Shown here: positions 36,064-45,079 of the stretch, piece after piece | Layout: each line of letters starts with the position of its first letter | How positions within the stretch are numbered: position 1 is the stretch's first letter | From: Serratia nevei | Lineage (GTDB): Bacteria > Pseudomonadota > Gammaproteobacteria > Enterobacterales > Enterobacteriaceae | Assembly: GCF_024160145.1 (NCBI RefSeq) | Contig: NZ_JAMYWQ010000008.1 | Coordinates: forward strand, 62,001-126,000 | Length of the DNA: 64,000 nt | Reading direction: 5' to 3' | Program-made: the position numbers and the translations under genes | The notes under the pieces: generated by a model | Seen by the model: the letters and a program-made list of their open reading frames with translations, nothing else | The model's database searches: none | Told to the model about the DNA's origin: nothing

Positions 36064-36939
36064 ATGCACCAGCAACAGGTGATTGAACAGCTGCTGGCCT
36101 GGATTGAACAGAGCCTGGATCAGCCGCTGACGCTGGACGACATCGCCGCCAAGTCCGGTTACTCGAAGTGGCATTTGCAGCGGATGTTCAAGCAGCATAC
36201 CGGCCACATTCTCGGCACTTACGCCCGCCGCCGCAGGCTGACTGCCGCCGCGCGCGAACTGCGCCTGACCAATACCAGCGTGGCCTGCATCGCCGATACT
36301 TACCAGTTCGATTCGCAGCAGACCTTCACCCGTTGCTTTCGCAAACAGTTCGGCCTGCCGCCGGCCAGCTATCGCCGCAGCCAGGACTGGTCCAGCTATG
36401 GCCTGCAATCGCCGCTGCGGCTGGCCGAAGCGCCGTTGCCGCAGGCCGATATCGTGACGCTGCCCGCCATGCAGCTGGTGGGATACACTCAGCGCCGCAG
36501 CTGCACGTTGGGGCAGCTGGCGGCCTCCAAGTGCGAGCTGCGCCGCCATGCCTGGCGGCAATTGCTGCAGCCGCAGACGCTGCCGGAGGTGGCGTACGGC
36601 CTCACCAGCCTGGAGGCCGATCGGCAGCGCCGGGGCAGCCAGCGTATGGCCTACACCGCGGCGTTGCCGGACGAAGGGGCGGTGGGGGAGCGGGTGAGCA
36701 TCGAACAGGGCGAGTATGCTCGCTTCGCCTATCACGGGCAGGCGGATGGGCTGCAACATTTTATCGCGCGGCTGTATGACACCGCCATGCCGCAGATGAA
36801 CGCCATTCGCCGGCCGGGGCAGGATATCGAGCGTTTCTACCCGGCGCAGGAGGGCAACTGCCCGCTCGGCGGCGCGGCGATCCGCTGTGAATATCTGATC
36901 CCGATCCGGCGTGTGGAGACGTTGGCCGCCGCCAGTTAG
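36064..36939 (+). CDS. Rob-like AraC regulator with GyrI-type C-terminal domain
   Basis: A 291-residue protein with an N-terminal AraC DNA-binding domain very similar to Rob/SoxS/MarA (LDDIAAKSGYSKWHLQRMFKQHTGHILGTYARRRRL... FDSQQTFTRCFRKQFGLPPASYRRS). A Rob-type C-terminal ligand domain ends IERFYPAQEG...IRCEYLIPIRR. Length and layout match Rob (289). It probably controls solvent, oxidant or drug-resistance genes through marboxes. It could be a paralogue rather than the orthologue of E. coli rob, because the neighbourhood differs, so no symbol is given. ATG 36064 has AAGGGGA upstream. Confidence 0.88.
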   Translation: MHQQQVIEQLLAWIEQSLDQPLTLDDIAAKSGYSKWHLQRMFKQHTGHILGTYARRRRLTAAARELRLTNTSVACIADTYQFDSQQTFTRCFRKQFGLPPASYRRSQDWSSYGLQSPLRLAEAPLPQADIVTLPAMQLVGYTQRRSCTLGQLAASKCELRRHAWRQLLQPQTLPEVAYGLTSLEADRQRRGSQRMAYTAALPDEGAVGERVSIEQGEYARFAYHGQADGLQHFIARLYDTAMPQMNAIRRPGQDIERFYPAQEGNCPLGGAAIRCEYLIPIRRVETLAAAS

Positions 36940-37171
36940 GCGGCGGTTCTCGCAAAAAATCCCCTTCGTGGTGCGTCAGGTTACAAAAAATTGCGATATT
37001 ACATCGGTAATGGTTCACACTTTGATTGATGTGCACATATAATGCGCATCCGGTCAATTCCCCCCTGATTTTCAGGCCGCAGCGCCGTTGGCTGCCGGCA
37101 GATTTTCATCGGGGCAAGGTGGCCGTAGAAACCGATATCCATAATCGCCAGTGGCCTTGACCAACACGAAG

Positions 37172-38092
37172 ATGAAAATGAGCATTCGCGCGTTATTAAC
37201 CCTGTTTACGGCACTGGTTGCATTCAGCCAGGCTGCCTTCGCCGTCGTCTACCCGCTGCCGCCAAAAGACAGCCGTTTGGTGGGCGAAAATATCCAAATC
37301 ACCGTACCGGAAGACAGCAAACTGCCGCTGGAAAGCTTCGCCGCCCAGTATCAGATGGGGCTGAGCAACATGCTGGAAGCCAATCCGGGCGTGGATCCGT
37401 TCCTGCCGAAGGCCGGCAGCACCCTGACCATCCCGCAGCAGCTGATCCTGCCGGACGCGCCGCGTGAAGGCATCATCATCAACAGTGCCGAGATGCGTCT
37501 GTACTACTACCCGAAAGGGTCCAACACCGTGGTGGTGCTGCCGATCGGTATCGGCCAGCTGGGTAAAGACACCCCGCTGAACTGGACCACCACCGTGCAG
37601 CGCAAGAAAGACGGCCCGACCTGGACGCCGACTGCTAAAATGCGCGCCGAGTACGCGGCCGAAGGCGAGATCCTGCCGGCGGTATTCCCGGCCGGCCCGG
37701 ATAACCCGATGGGGCTGTATGCGTTGTATGTGGGGCGTTTGTACGCTATCCACGGCACCAACGCCAACTTCGGCATCGGTCTGCGCGTGAGCCACGGCTG
37801 CGTGCGTCTGCGCGCCGACGACATCAAGTACCTGTTCGATAACGTGCCGGTCGGCACCCGCGTGCAGTTCATCAACGAACCGATGAAAGCCACCGTCGAG
37901 CCGGACGGCTCGCGCTACGTGGAAGTGCACAACCCGCTGTCGGCCAACGAACAGCAGCTGCAATCCAAGGATCCGGTGCCGTTGACCATCTCGGCGCCGG
38001 TCGGCAAAGTGCTGATGGACGCCGGTGTCAACCAGAGCGAAGTGGACGCGGCGATCAAGGCCCGTTCCGGCATGCCGGTGAAAGTGAACTGA
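37172..38092 (+). CDS. L,D-transpeptidase of the ErfK/YbiS type
   Basis: A 306-residue exported enzyme. A signal peptide ([24 protein letters not shown]) is followed by [16 protein letters not shown], a LysM-like segment and the YkuD catalytic domain with [29 protein letters not shown]; the Cys in SHGCVR is the nucleophile. These enzymes attach Braun lipoprotein to peptidoglycan diaminopimelate in the periplasm. Length and sequence are close to E. coli ErfK (310) and YbiS (306). ATG 37172 or 37178 are better starts than the in-frame GTG at 37151, as the signal peptide begins there. Confidence 0.9.
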   Translation: MKMSIRALLTLFTALVAFSQAAFAVVYPLPPKDSRLVGENIQITVPEDSKLPLESFAAQYQMGLSNMLEANPGVDPFLPKAGSTLTIPQQLILPDAPREGIIINSAEMRLYYYPKGSNTVVVLPIGIGQLGKDTPLNWTTTVQRKKDGPTWTPTAKMRAEYAAEGEILPAVFPAGPDNPMGLYALYVGRLYAIHGTNANFGIGLRVSHGCVRLRADDIKYLFDNVPVGTRVQFINEPMKATVEPDGSRYVEVHNPLSANEQQLQSKDPVPLTISAPVGKVLMDAGVNQSEVDAAIKARSGMPVKVN

Positions 38093-38122
38093 TCGCCTCG
38101 GGCTTCAGTGAAAATACCAAGA

Positions 38123-38146
38123 AGACGCCTGCGGGCGTCTTTTTTT
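38123..38146 (+). terminator. Terminator after the L,D-transpeptidase gene
   Basis: AGACGCC-tgcg-GGCGTCT hairpin followed by seven T, 30 bp past the stop. Confidence 0.88.
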
Positions 38147-38495
38147 ATGCCGGTAAAACAGGTTGTTGCGTGTGTTTTCGCCATGATGCCCTCTGCGCTG
38201 TACAGCTGCGCGGTATCAAGCCAACCGGTTTTTGCCCGTTGTCTGAGTGCCAGTCTGTCGCTCAAGCTGCTTGCGATCGTACGTAAACACGGGCTTCAGG
38301 TCTTGTTGTCGTGACCGTTTTAGTTGTCACTATTCTCACATTTCCCTCTCTGGCTTTACCCCTCTGAAATGTCCATACCGCAATTATTCCGATAAAAACT
38401 ATCGCTAATTAATAAGTTATATCCCTACGTTTATCGCCCGCCATTGAAAAAATTCTCGCAAAAAATCCACACTGTGAAAATAAGATCACATAAGC
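38147..38495. other. Non-coding region before the exbD operon
   Basis: About 350 bp, AT-rich from 38,330 on, without a supportable gene. I looked for a Fur box and saw none of good quality, so iron control of the TonB operon is not evident. The promoter elements I can point to lie at its right end and are listed separately. Confidence 0.4.
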
Positions 38496-38527
38496 GTAAC
38501 AAAAGGTAAACAAAGCCCTCCTATATT
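38496..38527 (+). promoter_or_regulatory. Candidate CpxR-type box and -10 of the exbD-tonB operon
   Basis: GTAAC-aaaag-GTAAA (38496-38510) matches the CpxR consensus GTAAA-N5-GTAAA at nine of ten positions. TATATT (38522-38527) is a plausible -10 placed so that the box covers the -35 region. The gene start is 29 bp further on. Confidence 0.3.
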
Positions 38528-38555
38528 GGCTGCTTCGCTTTTGGGAGGGAGTGTC

Positions 38556-38963
38556 ATGCGTAACTGGAACGAACCGAAAAAGAATAAAGCGCACATCGAG
38601 CTGATCCCGATGATCGACGTGATGATGTTTTTATTGGTGTTTTTCGTCTTGATTAGCCTGAACGTCATTCCGGCGCTTGGGCTGAAAACGCAGCTGCCGT
38701 CCGCCGGCAGCGCGCAGCAGCTGAAACCGCAGAAGAAGGCCATCATCACGCTGGGGGCCGACGAACAGCTGCAGCTGGATGGCCAGCCGATCGCGCTCGG
38801 CGCGTTGGTCGACACGCTGAAGCAACAGCAGCAGGCCAACCAGACCACCACCATCATCGTTAACAGCGACAAGGGCGTGGCGGTCGAGCGGCTGGTGGCG
38901 GTCATGGACAACCTGCGCCAGGGCGGTTTCTTCTCCGTCTCCATCGCGACACGGAAGCTGTGA
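38556..38963 (+). CDS. exbD: ExbD/TolR-family proton-channel subunit
   Basis: A 135-residue inner-membrane protein with one N-terminal helix (IPMIDVMMFLLVFFVLISLNVIP). It carries the conserved Asp of the ExbD/TolR family in MIDVMMFLLVFF and a periplasmic domain. It energises TonB with the ExbB partner using the proton gradient. ATG 38556 follows GGGAGGGA; a longer in-frame start is not supported. It is first in a dedicated TonB operon with exbB placed fourth. Confidence 0.9.
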   Translation: MRNWNEPKKNKAHIELIPMIDVMMFLLVFFVLISLNVIPALGLKTQLPSAGSAQQLKPQKKAIITLGADEQLQLDGQPIALGALVDTLKQQQQANQTTTIIVNSDKGVAVERLVAVMDNLRQGGFFSVSIATRKL

Positions 38964-38964
38964 C

Positions 38965-39711
38965 ATGTATCTGCTCTATCGCTCACGTCATCTTTTCAGC
39001 TGGTTGCCGGCGCTGATTGTCGCCGGTTGCCTGCTGTTCGCCAGCCAGCAGGCGGCGCTGAAGATCCAGCCGCGCTACGACGAAACCGCCATTGAACTGG
39101 CGCTGGTGGAGCCTGAACCGGCGCCTGAACCTCAACCGGAAACGCCGCCGGAACCTCAGCCCGAACCGCCGCCGCCCGAGCCGGAGCCGATCCCCGAACC
39201 GGTGGTGCCGGCGCCGGAACCGATCGTCGAGGCCAAACCGGTGCCGAAACCGCAGCCGAAACCCAAACCTAAACCGATGAAAGAGCAAGCCAAACCGGCA
39301 GAGAAGCCTAAAGCGACGCCGGCACCCGTCGCCCCGCGCGCGCTGGTCAGCAAACCGGCGGCGCAGCCCGCCCCGGCCGCCCCGGCGGCGCCGAAGGTGA
39401 ACGCGCAGGCGATCGAAAACGGCTATCTGTTGGCCTTGCGCCGCGAGCTGGAACAGCGCAAGCGCTACCCGAGCGGGCGCCAGGCCTCGCTCGAACGCCC
39501 GCAGGGCAACGTGGAGGTGTGGCTGGAAGTCGATCGCAGCGGGCGGGTGCTCTCTTCCGGCATCGCCAACAAAGCCGCCAGCATGCTGCTGAACCGCGCG
39601 GCGATGAGCAGCCTGCAAAGCATCAGTTCAGTGAAGCCGTTCCCGAGCGAGGCGTTCGCCGGGCAAACAACCAAAAGATTTACCGCAACGTTCAATTATC
39701 AGGCGCCTTAG
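38965..39711 (+). CDS. TonB-family energy transducer
   Basis: A 248-residue TonB-like protein. One N-terminal transmembrane helix (LFSWLPALIVAGCLLFASQQA) is followed by a long proline/glutamate then proline/lysine spacer (about 49-115) and a C-terminal TonB domain (YLLALRRELEQRKRYPSGRQA...VEVWLEVDRSGRVLSSGIANKA...FTATFNYQ). It spans the periplasm to pull on the receptor encoded next. It starts one base after exbD with GGAAG upstream. It is a system-specific TonB rather than the housekeeping one, judging by the operon. Confidence 0.92.
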   Translation: MYLLYRSRHLFSWLPALIVAGCLLFASQQAALKIQPRYDETAIELALVEPEPAPEPQPETPPEPQPEPPPPEPEPIPEPVVPAPEPIVEAKPVPKPQPKPKPKPMKEQAKPAEKPKATPAPVAPRALVSKPAAQPAPAAPAAPKVNAQAIENGYLLALRRELEQRKRYPSGRQASLERPQGNVEVWLEVDRSGRVLSSGIANKAASMLLNRAAMSSLQSISSVKPFPSEAFAGQTTKRFTATFNYQAP

Positions 39712-39750
39712 CGCAAGGGTTAATCGTTTGATTTTTAAGGGAAGCACACA

Positions 39751-41991
39751 ATGAAATCGTTCAATCGTTCTGGGATTTATCTGGCGGTGATGTCGGCGCT
39801 GCTGCCGGGCGCCGCGCTGGCGGCCGACGCCACTGATGTCGGCACCATCAGCGTCAAGGGGCAGTCGCTCGGCGGCGGCATGATGGTGCAGGATGACAGT
39901 GCCAAGGCGCGCTCCACCGTCACCAAAGAGGCGATGGATAAAATGCCGGCGGCGGGCAACGCCATCGATAAGCTGAAATATACGCCGGGCCTGAACGTCA
40001 ACAGCAACGACGCCAGCGGCCTGAGCGGCGTGGACTACACCATGCGCGGCATGAACTCCGATCAGATCGGCCTGTCGATGGACGGCATCCCGATCAACGA
40101 CTCCGGCAACTACGCGGTATACCCGAACCTGCTCGGCGATGCGGAAAACCTGGAGGAAGTGTTCGTCACCCAGGGCTCCTCCGAAGCGGATGGCCCGCAC
40201 ATCGGCTCCAGCGGCGGCAACATCGGCCTGGTGACGCGCCGCCCGGCGAAAGATTTCGGTGGCTTCCTCAAGCAGACGCTGGGCAGCAACAACCTGAGCA
40301 AAACCTTCGCCCGCCTCGAGACCGGCGAGTACAACGGCTTCAGCAACTGGCTCTCCTATTCGCACACCGAGGCGAAAAAGTGGCGCGGCGAGGGGCGCCT
40401 GTACTCCGACAAGTTTGAGATGAACTCGCTGTACGAAGACGGCAACGGCAACAGCAGCAATCTGGTGATGAAGTACAACCGCCAGAACAACACCAACTAC
40501 AACACCCTGAGCAAGGCGCAGTTCCAAAACGACGGCCGTGACACCGACTACGCCACTACGCCGGAGTACAACAGCAAGGGGCAGTTGAACAAGTACTACA
40601 AGATTGAACGCAACCCGTTCGAGAACTTCACGCTGTCGTTCAGCCAGAAGCTGCAGCTGCGCGACAACCTGTCGCTGACCCTGCAGCCGTATTACTACTG
40701 GGGCAACGGCGGCAGCTTCACCGGCCAGACGGCCTCGGTGCTGTCCAACACCTCCAGCAAGGCCGGGCAGTATGACCTCAGCAACCTGAAATCCAACACC
40801 TATTATCGCCCGTCGTGGACCCAAACCTGGCGGCCGGGCATCACCACCAAGCTGAAATGGGACATCAACGATCGGCACAGCCTGGATATCGGCTACTGGT
40901 ATGAGCGCGCGCGTCAGCTGCAGACACAGCCGTTCATCCGCATCAAAGATGACGGCAACCCGGCGCAGATTTGGGGCCAGCCGGGCGGATCCGATCAGGT
41001 GAAGGACGCCAACGGCAACACCGTGCAGGGGCGCAACCAATACACGGTGACGCCGGCGCAGAAAGTGTGGCTGCAGGACACCTGGTTCGCCACGCCGGAC
41101 TGGACCTTCGTCGGCGGGTTGGCCTATCAATACGTCGAGCGCAAGGGGCAGCGGTACGGTAGCCTGACCGAACGGCCGGACAGCAAAAACGCCACTTACC
41201 ATGAGCTTCTGCCGAACTTCAGCGCCAGCTATAAGGTGAACCAGGAAAACCAGGTGTTCTACAACCTGACGCGCAACATGCGTACGCCGCCGAACTATGT
41301 GCTGTACAACGCCGGCGACTCGCTCAGCACCAAACCGGAGTTGAGCTGGAACCACGAGCTGGGCTGGCGTTTCCAGCAGGAAGACATGCTGCTGAGCGCC
41401 ACGCTGTTCTACATGCGCTACAGCGATCGCCAAATCTCCACCACCAACTCGTCGGGCGACTACGAGATGATGAACATCGGTAACGTGGAGAACAAAGGGC
41501 TGGAGCTGGAGTGGAGCGGCCAGCTGCCGCATAACTTCAACTACTACACCTCTTATACCTACACCGAGTCGAAGCAGAAGAACGACATTGTCAGCAACGG
41601 GCTGCCGCTGCCGACCTCCGGCAAAGAGGTGCCGAACGTGCCGAAAAACCTGCTGAACATGACGCTGGGTTATGACGATGGGCTGTATTACGGCAGCGTC
41701 AGCGGCAAGTACGTCAGCGCGTTCTACGGCGATCTGACCAACGACGAGAAGATTGGCGGCCGCACGGTGTTCGATCTGGCGGCGGGGGTGCATCTGCCGG
41801 TGGACAAGAAAATCGTCAAGAGCGCCGCGCTGCGTTTTGGCATCAGCAACCTGTTTGACAAGGAATACCTGACCTCGGCGCGCACCACCACCTTCAACTC
41901 GGTGCCTTACGGCGGCGTCAAAGCCAGCACGCCGTATTACAACGTCGGCGAAGAACGCACCTTCAGCGTCTCGCTGGAAGCCACCTTTTAA
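39751..41991 (+). CDS. TonB-dependent outer-membrane receptor
   Basis: A 746-residue receptor. A signal peptide ends at LPGAALA, followed by ADATDVGTISVKGQ (TonB-box region) and a plug domain with DKLKYTPGLNVNS, DGIPINDSGNYAVYP and SSGGNIGLVTRRP. A 22-strand-type barrel rich in aromatic strands ends FGISNLFDKEYLTSA...FSVSLEATF, with terminal Phe. The ligand is not evident. No Fur box was found upstream and there are no siderophore genes nearby. It sits between tonB and exbB genes and before a phospholipase D-like gene, suggesting an unusual substrate such as a phosphate ester, lipid or organic phosphate (inference). Confidence 0.9.
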   Translation: MKSFNRSGIYLAVMSALLPGAALAADATDVGTISVKGQSLGGGMMVQDDSAKARSTVTKEAMDKMPAAGNAIDKLKYTPGLNVNSNDASGLSGVDYTMRGMNSDQIGLSMDGIPINDSGNYAVYPNLLGDAENLEEVFVTQGSSEADGPHIGSSGGNIGLVTRRPAKDFGGFLKQTLGSNNLSKTFARLETGEYNGFSNWLSYSHTEAKKWRGEGRLYSDKFEMNSLYEDGNGNSSNLVMKYNRQNNTNYNTLSKAQFQNDGRDTDYATTPEYNSKGQLNKYYKIERNPFENFTLSFSQKLQLRDNLSLTLQPYYYWGNGGSFTGQTASVLSNTSSKAGQYDLSNLKSNTYYRPSWTQTWRPGITTKLKWDINDRHSLDIGYWYERARQLQTQPFIRIKDDGNPAQIWGQPGGSDQVKDANGNTVQGRNQYTVTPAQKVWLQDTWFATPDWTFVGGLAYQYVERKGQRYGSLTERPDSKNATYHELLPNFSASYKVNQENQVFYNLTRNMRTPPNYVLYNAGDSLSTKPELSWNHELGWRFQQEDMLLSATLFYMRYSDRQISTTNSSGDYEMMNIGNVENKGLELEWSGQLPHNFNYYTSYTYTESKQKNDIVSNGLPLPTSGKEVPNVPKNLLNMTLGYDDGLYYGSVSGKYVSAFYGDLTNDEKIGGRTVFDLAAGVHLPVDKKIVKSAALRFGISNLFDKEYLTSARTTTFNSVPYGGVKASTPYYNVGEERTFSVSLEATF

Positions 41992-42037
41992 CTGAATACC
42001 CCGCCGCCTGCCCGGCGGTGGGGAAGAGGAACCCTGT

Positions 42038-42688
42038 ATGGACGCCAATCTGTTGCACGACATTATTTTCTACGTGATGTACGCCGCGCTGGCGATCGCG
42101 CTGGTGATCATCATCGAACGCACGCTGTACTTCGCCTATACCCAGCGCCAGGCGCGCCGGCTGGAGCAGGCGCTGACGCCGGACGTGCGCCGCGCCGCCG
42201 ATCTGCCGGACGAGCTGACCCAGCGCAACAGCCTGCCGATGGCGGTGATCGCGCCGGTATTGGCGCAGAAGCACCGCGCCGGCGACCGCGAGGCGATCGG
42301 CGATCTGATCGACGCCCAGTACCTGCTGAGCAAGCCGCCGATGGCGCGCGGCCTGTGGCTGCTGGAAACCGTGGTCACCGCCGCGCCGCTGCTGGGGCTG
42401 CTGGGCACGGTGATGGGGATCATCGAAACCTTCAAGGCGCTGGCCGCTTCGGGGGTGTCCGAGCCGAGCCTGGTCTCGGCCGGGATGGGCACCGCGCTGT
42501 ACGCCACCGGCCTCGGCATCGCCATCGCGCTGCTGTGCCTGGTGGCCAACAACTTCCTGCAGAGCCGCATGGAACGCATCAACGAGCTGCTGAAGGTGCT
42601 GCTGATCCGCGCCGGCCAACCGACCGGCCGCCCGGAGAGCGGCAGCGGCGAACAATGGGTTGACAGCGGGGCGCCGCGCTATGCCTAA
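42038..42688 (+). CDS. exbB: ExbB/TolQ/MotA-family proton-channel protein
   Basis: A 216-residue inner-membrane protein with three helices: IIFYVMYAALAIALVIIIERTLYF near the N-terminus and the conserved ExbB segment LWLLETVVTAAPLLGLLGTVMGIIETF plus ALYATGLGIAIALLCLVANNFL. With ExbD it forms the proton-driven motor for TonB. Its stop overlaps the start of the phospholipase-like gene by 8 nt. ATG 42038 follows GAAGAGGAA. Confidence 0.9.
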   Translation: MDANLLHDIIFYVMYAALAIALVIIIERTLYFAYTQRQARRLEQALTPDVRRAADLPDELTQRNSLPMAVIAPVLAQKHRAGDREAIGDLIDAQYLLSKPPMARGLWLLETVVTAAPLLGLLGTVMGIIETFKALAASGVSEPSLVSAGMGTALYATGLGIAIALLCLVANNFLQSRMERINELLKVLLIRAGQPTGRPESGSGEQWVDSGAPRYA

Positions 42689-43931
42689 TGGCCATCCAGT
42701 ACGGCGGCCGTTCGGCCGCCTTTATACGGCTTTATGGGGCGGTTGTTTGTTGATGTTGAGCCAGAGCGCTGTGGCGCGTTTTGCGATTCCCGGCTACGAG
42801 CTGGTGTACACCGCACCGGTGGAAACTGCATTGCAGGCCGATGACCTGCGCAACACCGCCGAGGTGTGGCGCGAAATGTTCGACGCGGCGAAAACCCGCA
42901 TCGATCTGGGGCAGTTTTACGTGGCGAATCAGGACGGTTCGTTGCTGGACGGCGTGCTGCAGCACCTGAAGGCGGCCGGCGAGCGCGGGGTGAAAATCCG
43001 CTTTTTGGTGGAAGAGAAAGGCATCCGCAATTCCACTGCCGAAACGCTGGAACAGCTGAAGGCGATCCCCAATCTGGAGCTGCGCATCATTCCTTACCAG
43101 AAGCTGAGCGGCGGCATTCTGCACGCCAAGTATCTGCTGGTGGACGGCGAACAGGCGTTCGTCGGCAGCCAGAACTTCGACTGGCGCGCGCTGGAGCATA
43201 TTCACGAAACCGGGCTGCGCATCAGCGACGCCAAGGTGGTGGGGCAAATTCAGGCGATCTTCGAACAGGACTGGCAGGCGCAGGCGCTGTTGGCGCAGGA
43301 TAAGCCGGTGCCGCCGCTGCCCGATTCGCCGGCGACGGCGCCGGCGCAGGGCAACTATCTGGTGGCCAGCCCGCGCGCCTACAACCCGGCGGGGGTGATT
43401 GACTCGCAGGCCGAGCTGCCGCGCTTGCTGGCCGGCGCCAAGCGGCGGGTGCGGGTGCAGGTGATGGATTACGCGCCGCTGTCGTTCGGGCCGGAGCGCA
43501 GCCGCCCCTTCTATGCGGTGATCGACAACGCGCTGCGCAGCGCGGCGGCGCGCGGGGTGCAGATCGAGCTGATGGTGGCCAACTGGAACACCAAAAAGCC
43601 GGATATCGCCTGGCTGAAGAGCCTGGCGCTGGTGCCGAACGTGCAGATCAAAGTGGTGACCATACCACCGGCCAGCAGCGGCTTCATTCCGTTTGCCCGC
43701 GTGATCCACAGCAAGCTGATGACCATCGACGATGAGATTGCCTGGGTGGGCACCAGCAACTGGACCGGCGGCTATCTGGACAACTCGCGCAATCTGGAGC
43801 TGGTGCTGCACAGCGCGGCGATGAGCGGGCGGTTGGACCAGCTGTACCAACAGCTGTGGAACAGCGTCTACGCCGAACCGTTGCGGCTGGATTACGACTA
43901 TCCGCCGCCCAAGCCGGGCGGCGAATCCTGA
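42681..43931 (+). CDS. Exported phospholipase D-like protein with two HKD motifs
   Basis: A 416-residue PLD-superfamily protein. Two catalytic motifs are complete: HAKYLLVDGEQAFVGSQNFDW (His148, Lys150, Asp155) and HSKLMTIDDEIAWVGTSNWTGGY (His343, Lys345, Asp350). A hydrophobic N-terminus (LYTALWGGCLLMLSQSAVA) is a signal peptide, so it acts in the periplasm or outside. It should cleave or transfer phosphodiester bonds of a lipid or other substrate. It overlaps exbB and is the last gene of the TonB operon. ATG 42681 was chosen over the longer start at 42660. Eukaryotic-type PLD3/4-like domains are distant relatives. Confidence 0.88.
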   Translation: MPNGHPVRRPFGRLYTALWGGCLLMLSQSAVARFAIPGYELVYTAPVETALQADDLRNTAEVWREMFDAAKTRIDLGQFYVANQDGSLLDGVLQHLKAAGERGVKIRFLVEEKGIRNSTAETLEQLKAIPNLELRIIPYQKLSGGILHAKYLLVDGEQAFVGSQNFDWRALEHIHETGLRISDAKVVGQIQAIFEQDWQAQALLAQDKPVPPLPDSPATAPAQGNYLVASPRAYNPAGVIDSQAELPRLLAGAKRRVRVQVMDYAPLSFGPERSRPFYAVIDNALRSAAARGVQIELMVANWNTKKPDIAWLKSLALVPNVQIKVVTIPPASSGFIPFARVIHSKLMTIDDEIAWVGTSNWTGGYLDNSRNLELVLHSAAMSGRLDQLYQQLWNSVYAEPLRLDYDYPPPKPGGES

Positions 43932-43937
43932 TAAGCC

Positions 43938-43969
43938 GGGCGCGGTTAATCCCCGCGCCCTGTGTTTTT
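43938..43969 (+). terminator. Terminator after the TonB/phospholipase operon
   Basis: GGGCGCGG (43938-43945) pairs with CCGCGCCC (43953-43960), followed by TGTGTTTTT. It lies between convergent genes. Confidence 0.75.
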
Positions 43970-45077
43970 ACCGCCGCCAGCCGGCCTTCTCCAGCGCCGT
44001 CACCAGCTGTTCGGCGCTCAACCCTTCCGCCCGGTGGCCGTTGCCGCTGACGGTATTGGCCGCCAGCAACGCATTCACGATCGCTTCCTCCACCGCTTCC
44101 GCCGCTGCGGCGAACAGCGCCGAAATGTAGTCGTTGTTCACCATGCGCAGCGGCGTGGTGAAGGCGCCTTTATTGGCGTAGTCGGCGGGCGGCAGGCCGT
44201 CGTTGCCGGTAGCGAAGGCGATGAAAATGTCGCCGCTCGAGTCCTCGGTGCCGCCGCCGGTGCGGGCGATGCCGATGCCGGCGCGCTGCGCCAGCCGCGC
44301 ACACTGGTGCGGCAGCAGCGGCGCGTCGGTCGCCAGCGCCACCACGATGGAGCCCATGCCGGGGTGCGGCAACTGCGGCGTGAACGGCGAGGGGAGATGC
44401 CCCAGATGCCGGCCTACCGGGTAGCCGCCCACCAGCAGCGACTCGCGCTTGCCGTGGTTGGCCTGCACGATGGCGCCCACCGTCCAGCCGCCCTGATCGG
44501 CGGGCAGGCGGCGCGACGCGGTGCCGCTGCCGCCTTTGAATTCATGGCAGATCATGCCGCTGCCGCCGCCGACCGCGCCTTCCTGCGGCAGGCCGCCCCG
44601 GGCCGCCTGCTGCGCCTGGCGCACGTGCTCGGCCTTGACGTGAAAGCCGTTGATGTCGTTGAGCAGGCCATCGAAGGTTTCCATCACCACCGGCATATTC
44701 CAATACACCGCGTTGTCGCCCGCGGGCAGCGCTTCACGCTCCAGCGCGATCAGCGCATCGCGCACCACGCCCACGCTGTGGGTGTTGGTGAAGGCGATCG
44801 GGCTGGTCAGCAGGCCCGCTTCGCGCACCCATTCCAGGCCGGTGGCGTCGCCGTTGCCGTTCAGCACGTGCACGCCGGCGAAGCAGGGCGCATGGCGGGC
44901 GGAGCCGGGGCGCGGTTCGATCACCGTCACGCCGGTGCGCACGCTGCGCCCGTCCGCCAAATCGGCATGAATGCTGGCATGGCCAACGCGCACGCCGGGC
45001 ACGTCGGTGATGGCGTTCAGCGGGCCGGGCGTGCCCTGTCCGATGATGATGCCCAGATCCTGAGCGCGCTGCGTCAT
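43968..45077 (-). CDS. P1-family (DmpA-type) aminopeptidase
   Basis: A 369-residue N-terminal nucleophile hydrolase of the DmpA/BapA family. These precursors cleave themselves before a Ser or Thr; here the site is probably Gly-Ser in HPGMGSIVVALATDAPLLPHQ. Other family blocks: GPLNAITDVPGVRVGH, AVGGGSGMICHEFKGGSGTASR and GRTGGGTEDSSGD-like RTGGGTEDSSGDIFIAF. DmpA enzymes release N-terminal D- or L-amino acids or beta-amino acids from peptides. ATG 45077 has AAGGAGAA upstream and begins two bases after the permease stop, so uptake and hydrolysis are coupled. Confidence 0.9.
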   Translation of the reverse strand: MTQRAQDLGIIIGQGTPGPLNAITDVPGVRVGHASIHADLADGRSVRTGVTVIEPRPGSARHAPCFAGVHVLNGNGDATGLEWVREAGLLTSPIAFTNTHSVGVVRDALIALEREALPAGDNAVYWNMPVVMETFDGLLNDINGFHVKAEHVRQAQQAARGGLPQEGAVGGGSGMICHEFKGGSGTASRRLPADQGGWTVGAIVQANHGKRESLLVGGYPVGRHLGHLPSPFTPQLPHPGMGSIVVALATDAPLLPHQCARLAQRAGIGIARTGGGTEDSSGDIFIAFATGNDGLPPADYANKGAFTTPLRMVNNDYISALFAAAAEAVEEAIVNALLAANTVSGNGHRAEGLSAEQLVTALEKAGWRR

Positions 45078-45079
45078 GG

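Noticed and set aside
38474-38491. CRP-like site TGTGA...TCACA upstream of exbD
   Set aside because: The half-sites are separated by eight bases instead of six, so CRP binding is unlikely.
39628-42063. Long minus-strand open frame opposite the TonB-dependent receptor
   Set aside because: Same antisense artefact; the receptor has signal peptide, plug and terminal Phe on the plus strand.
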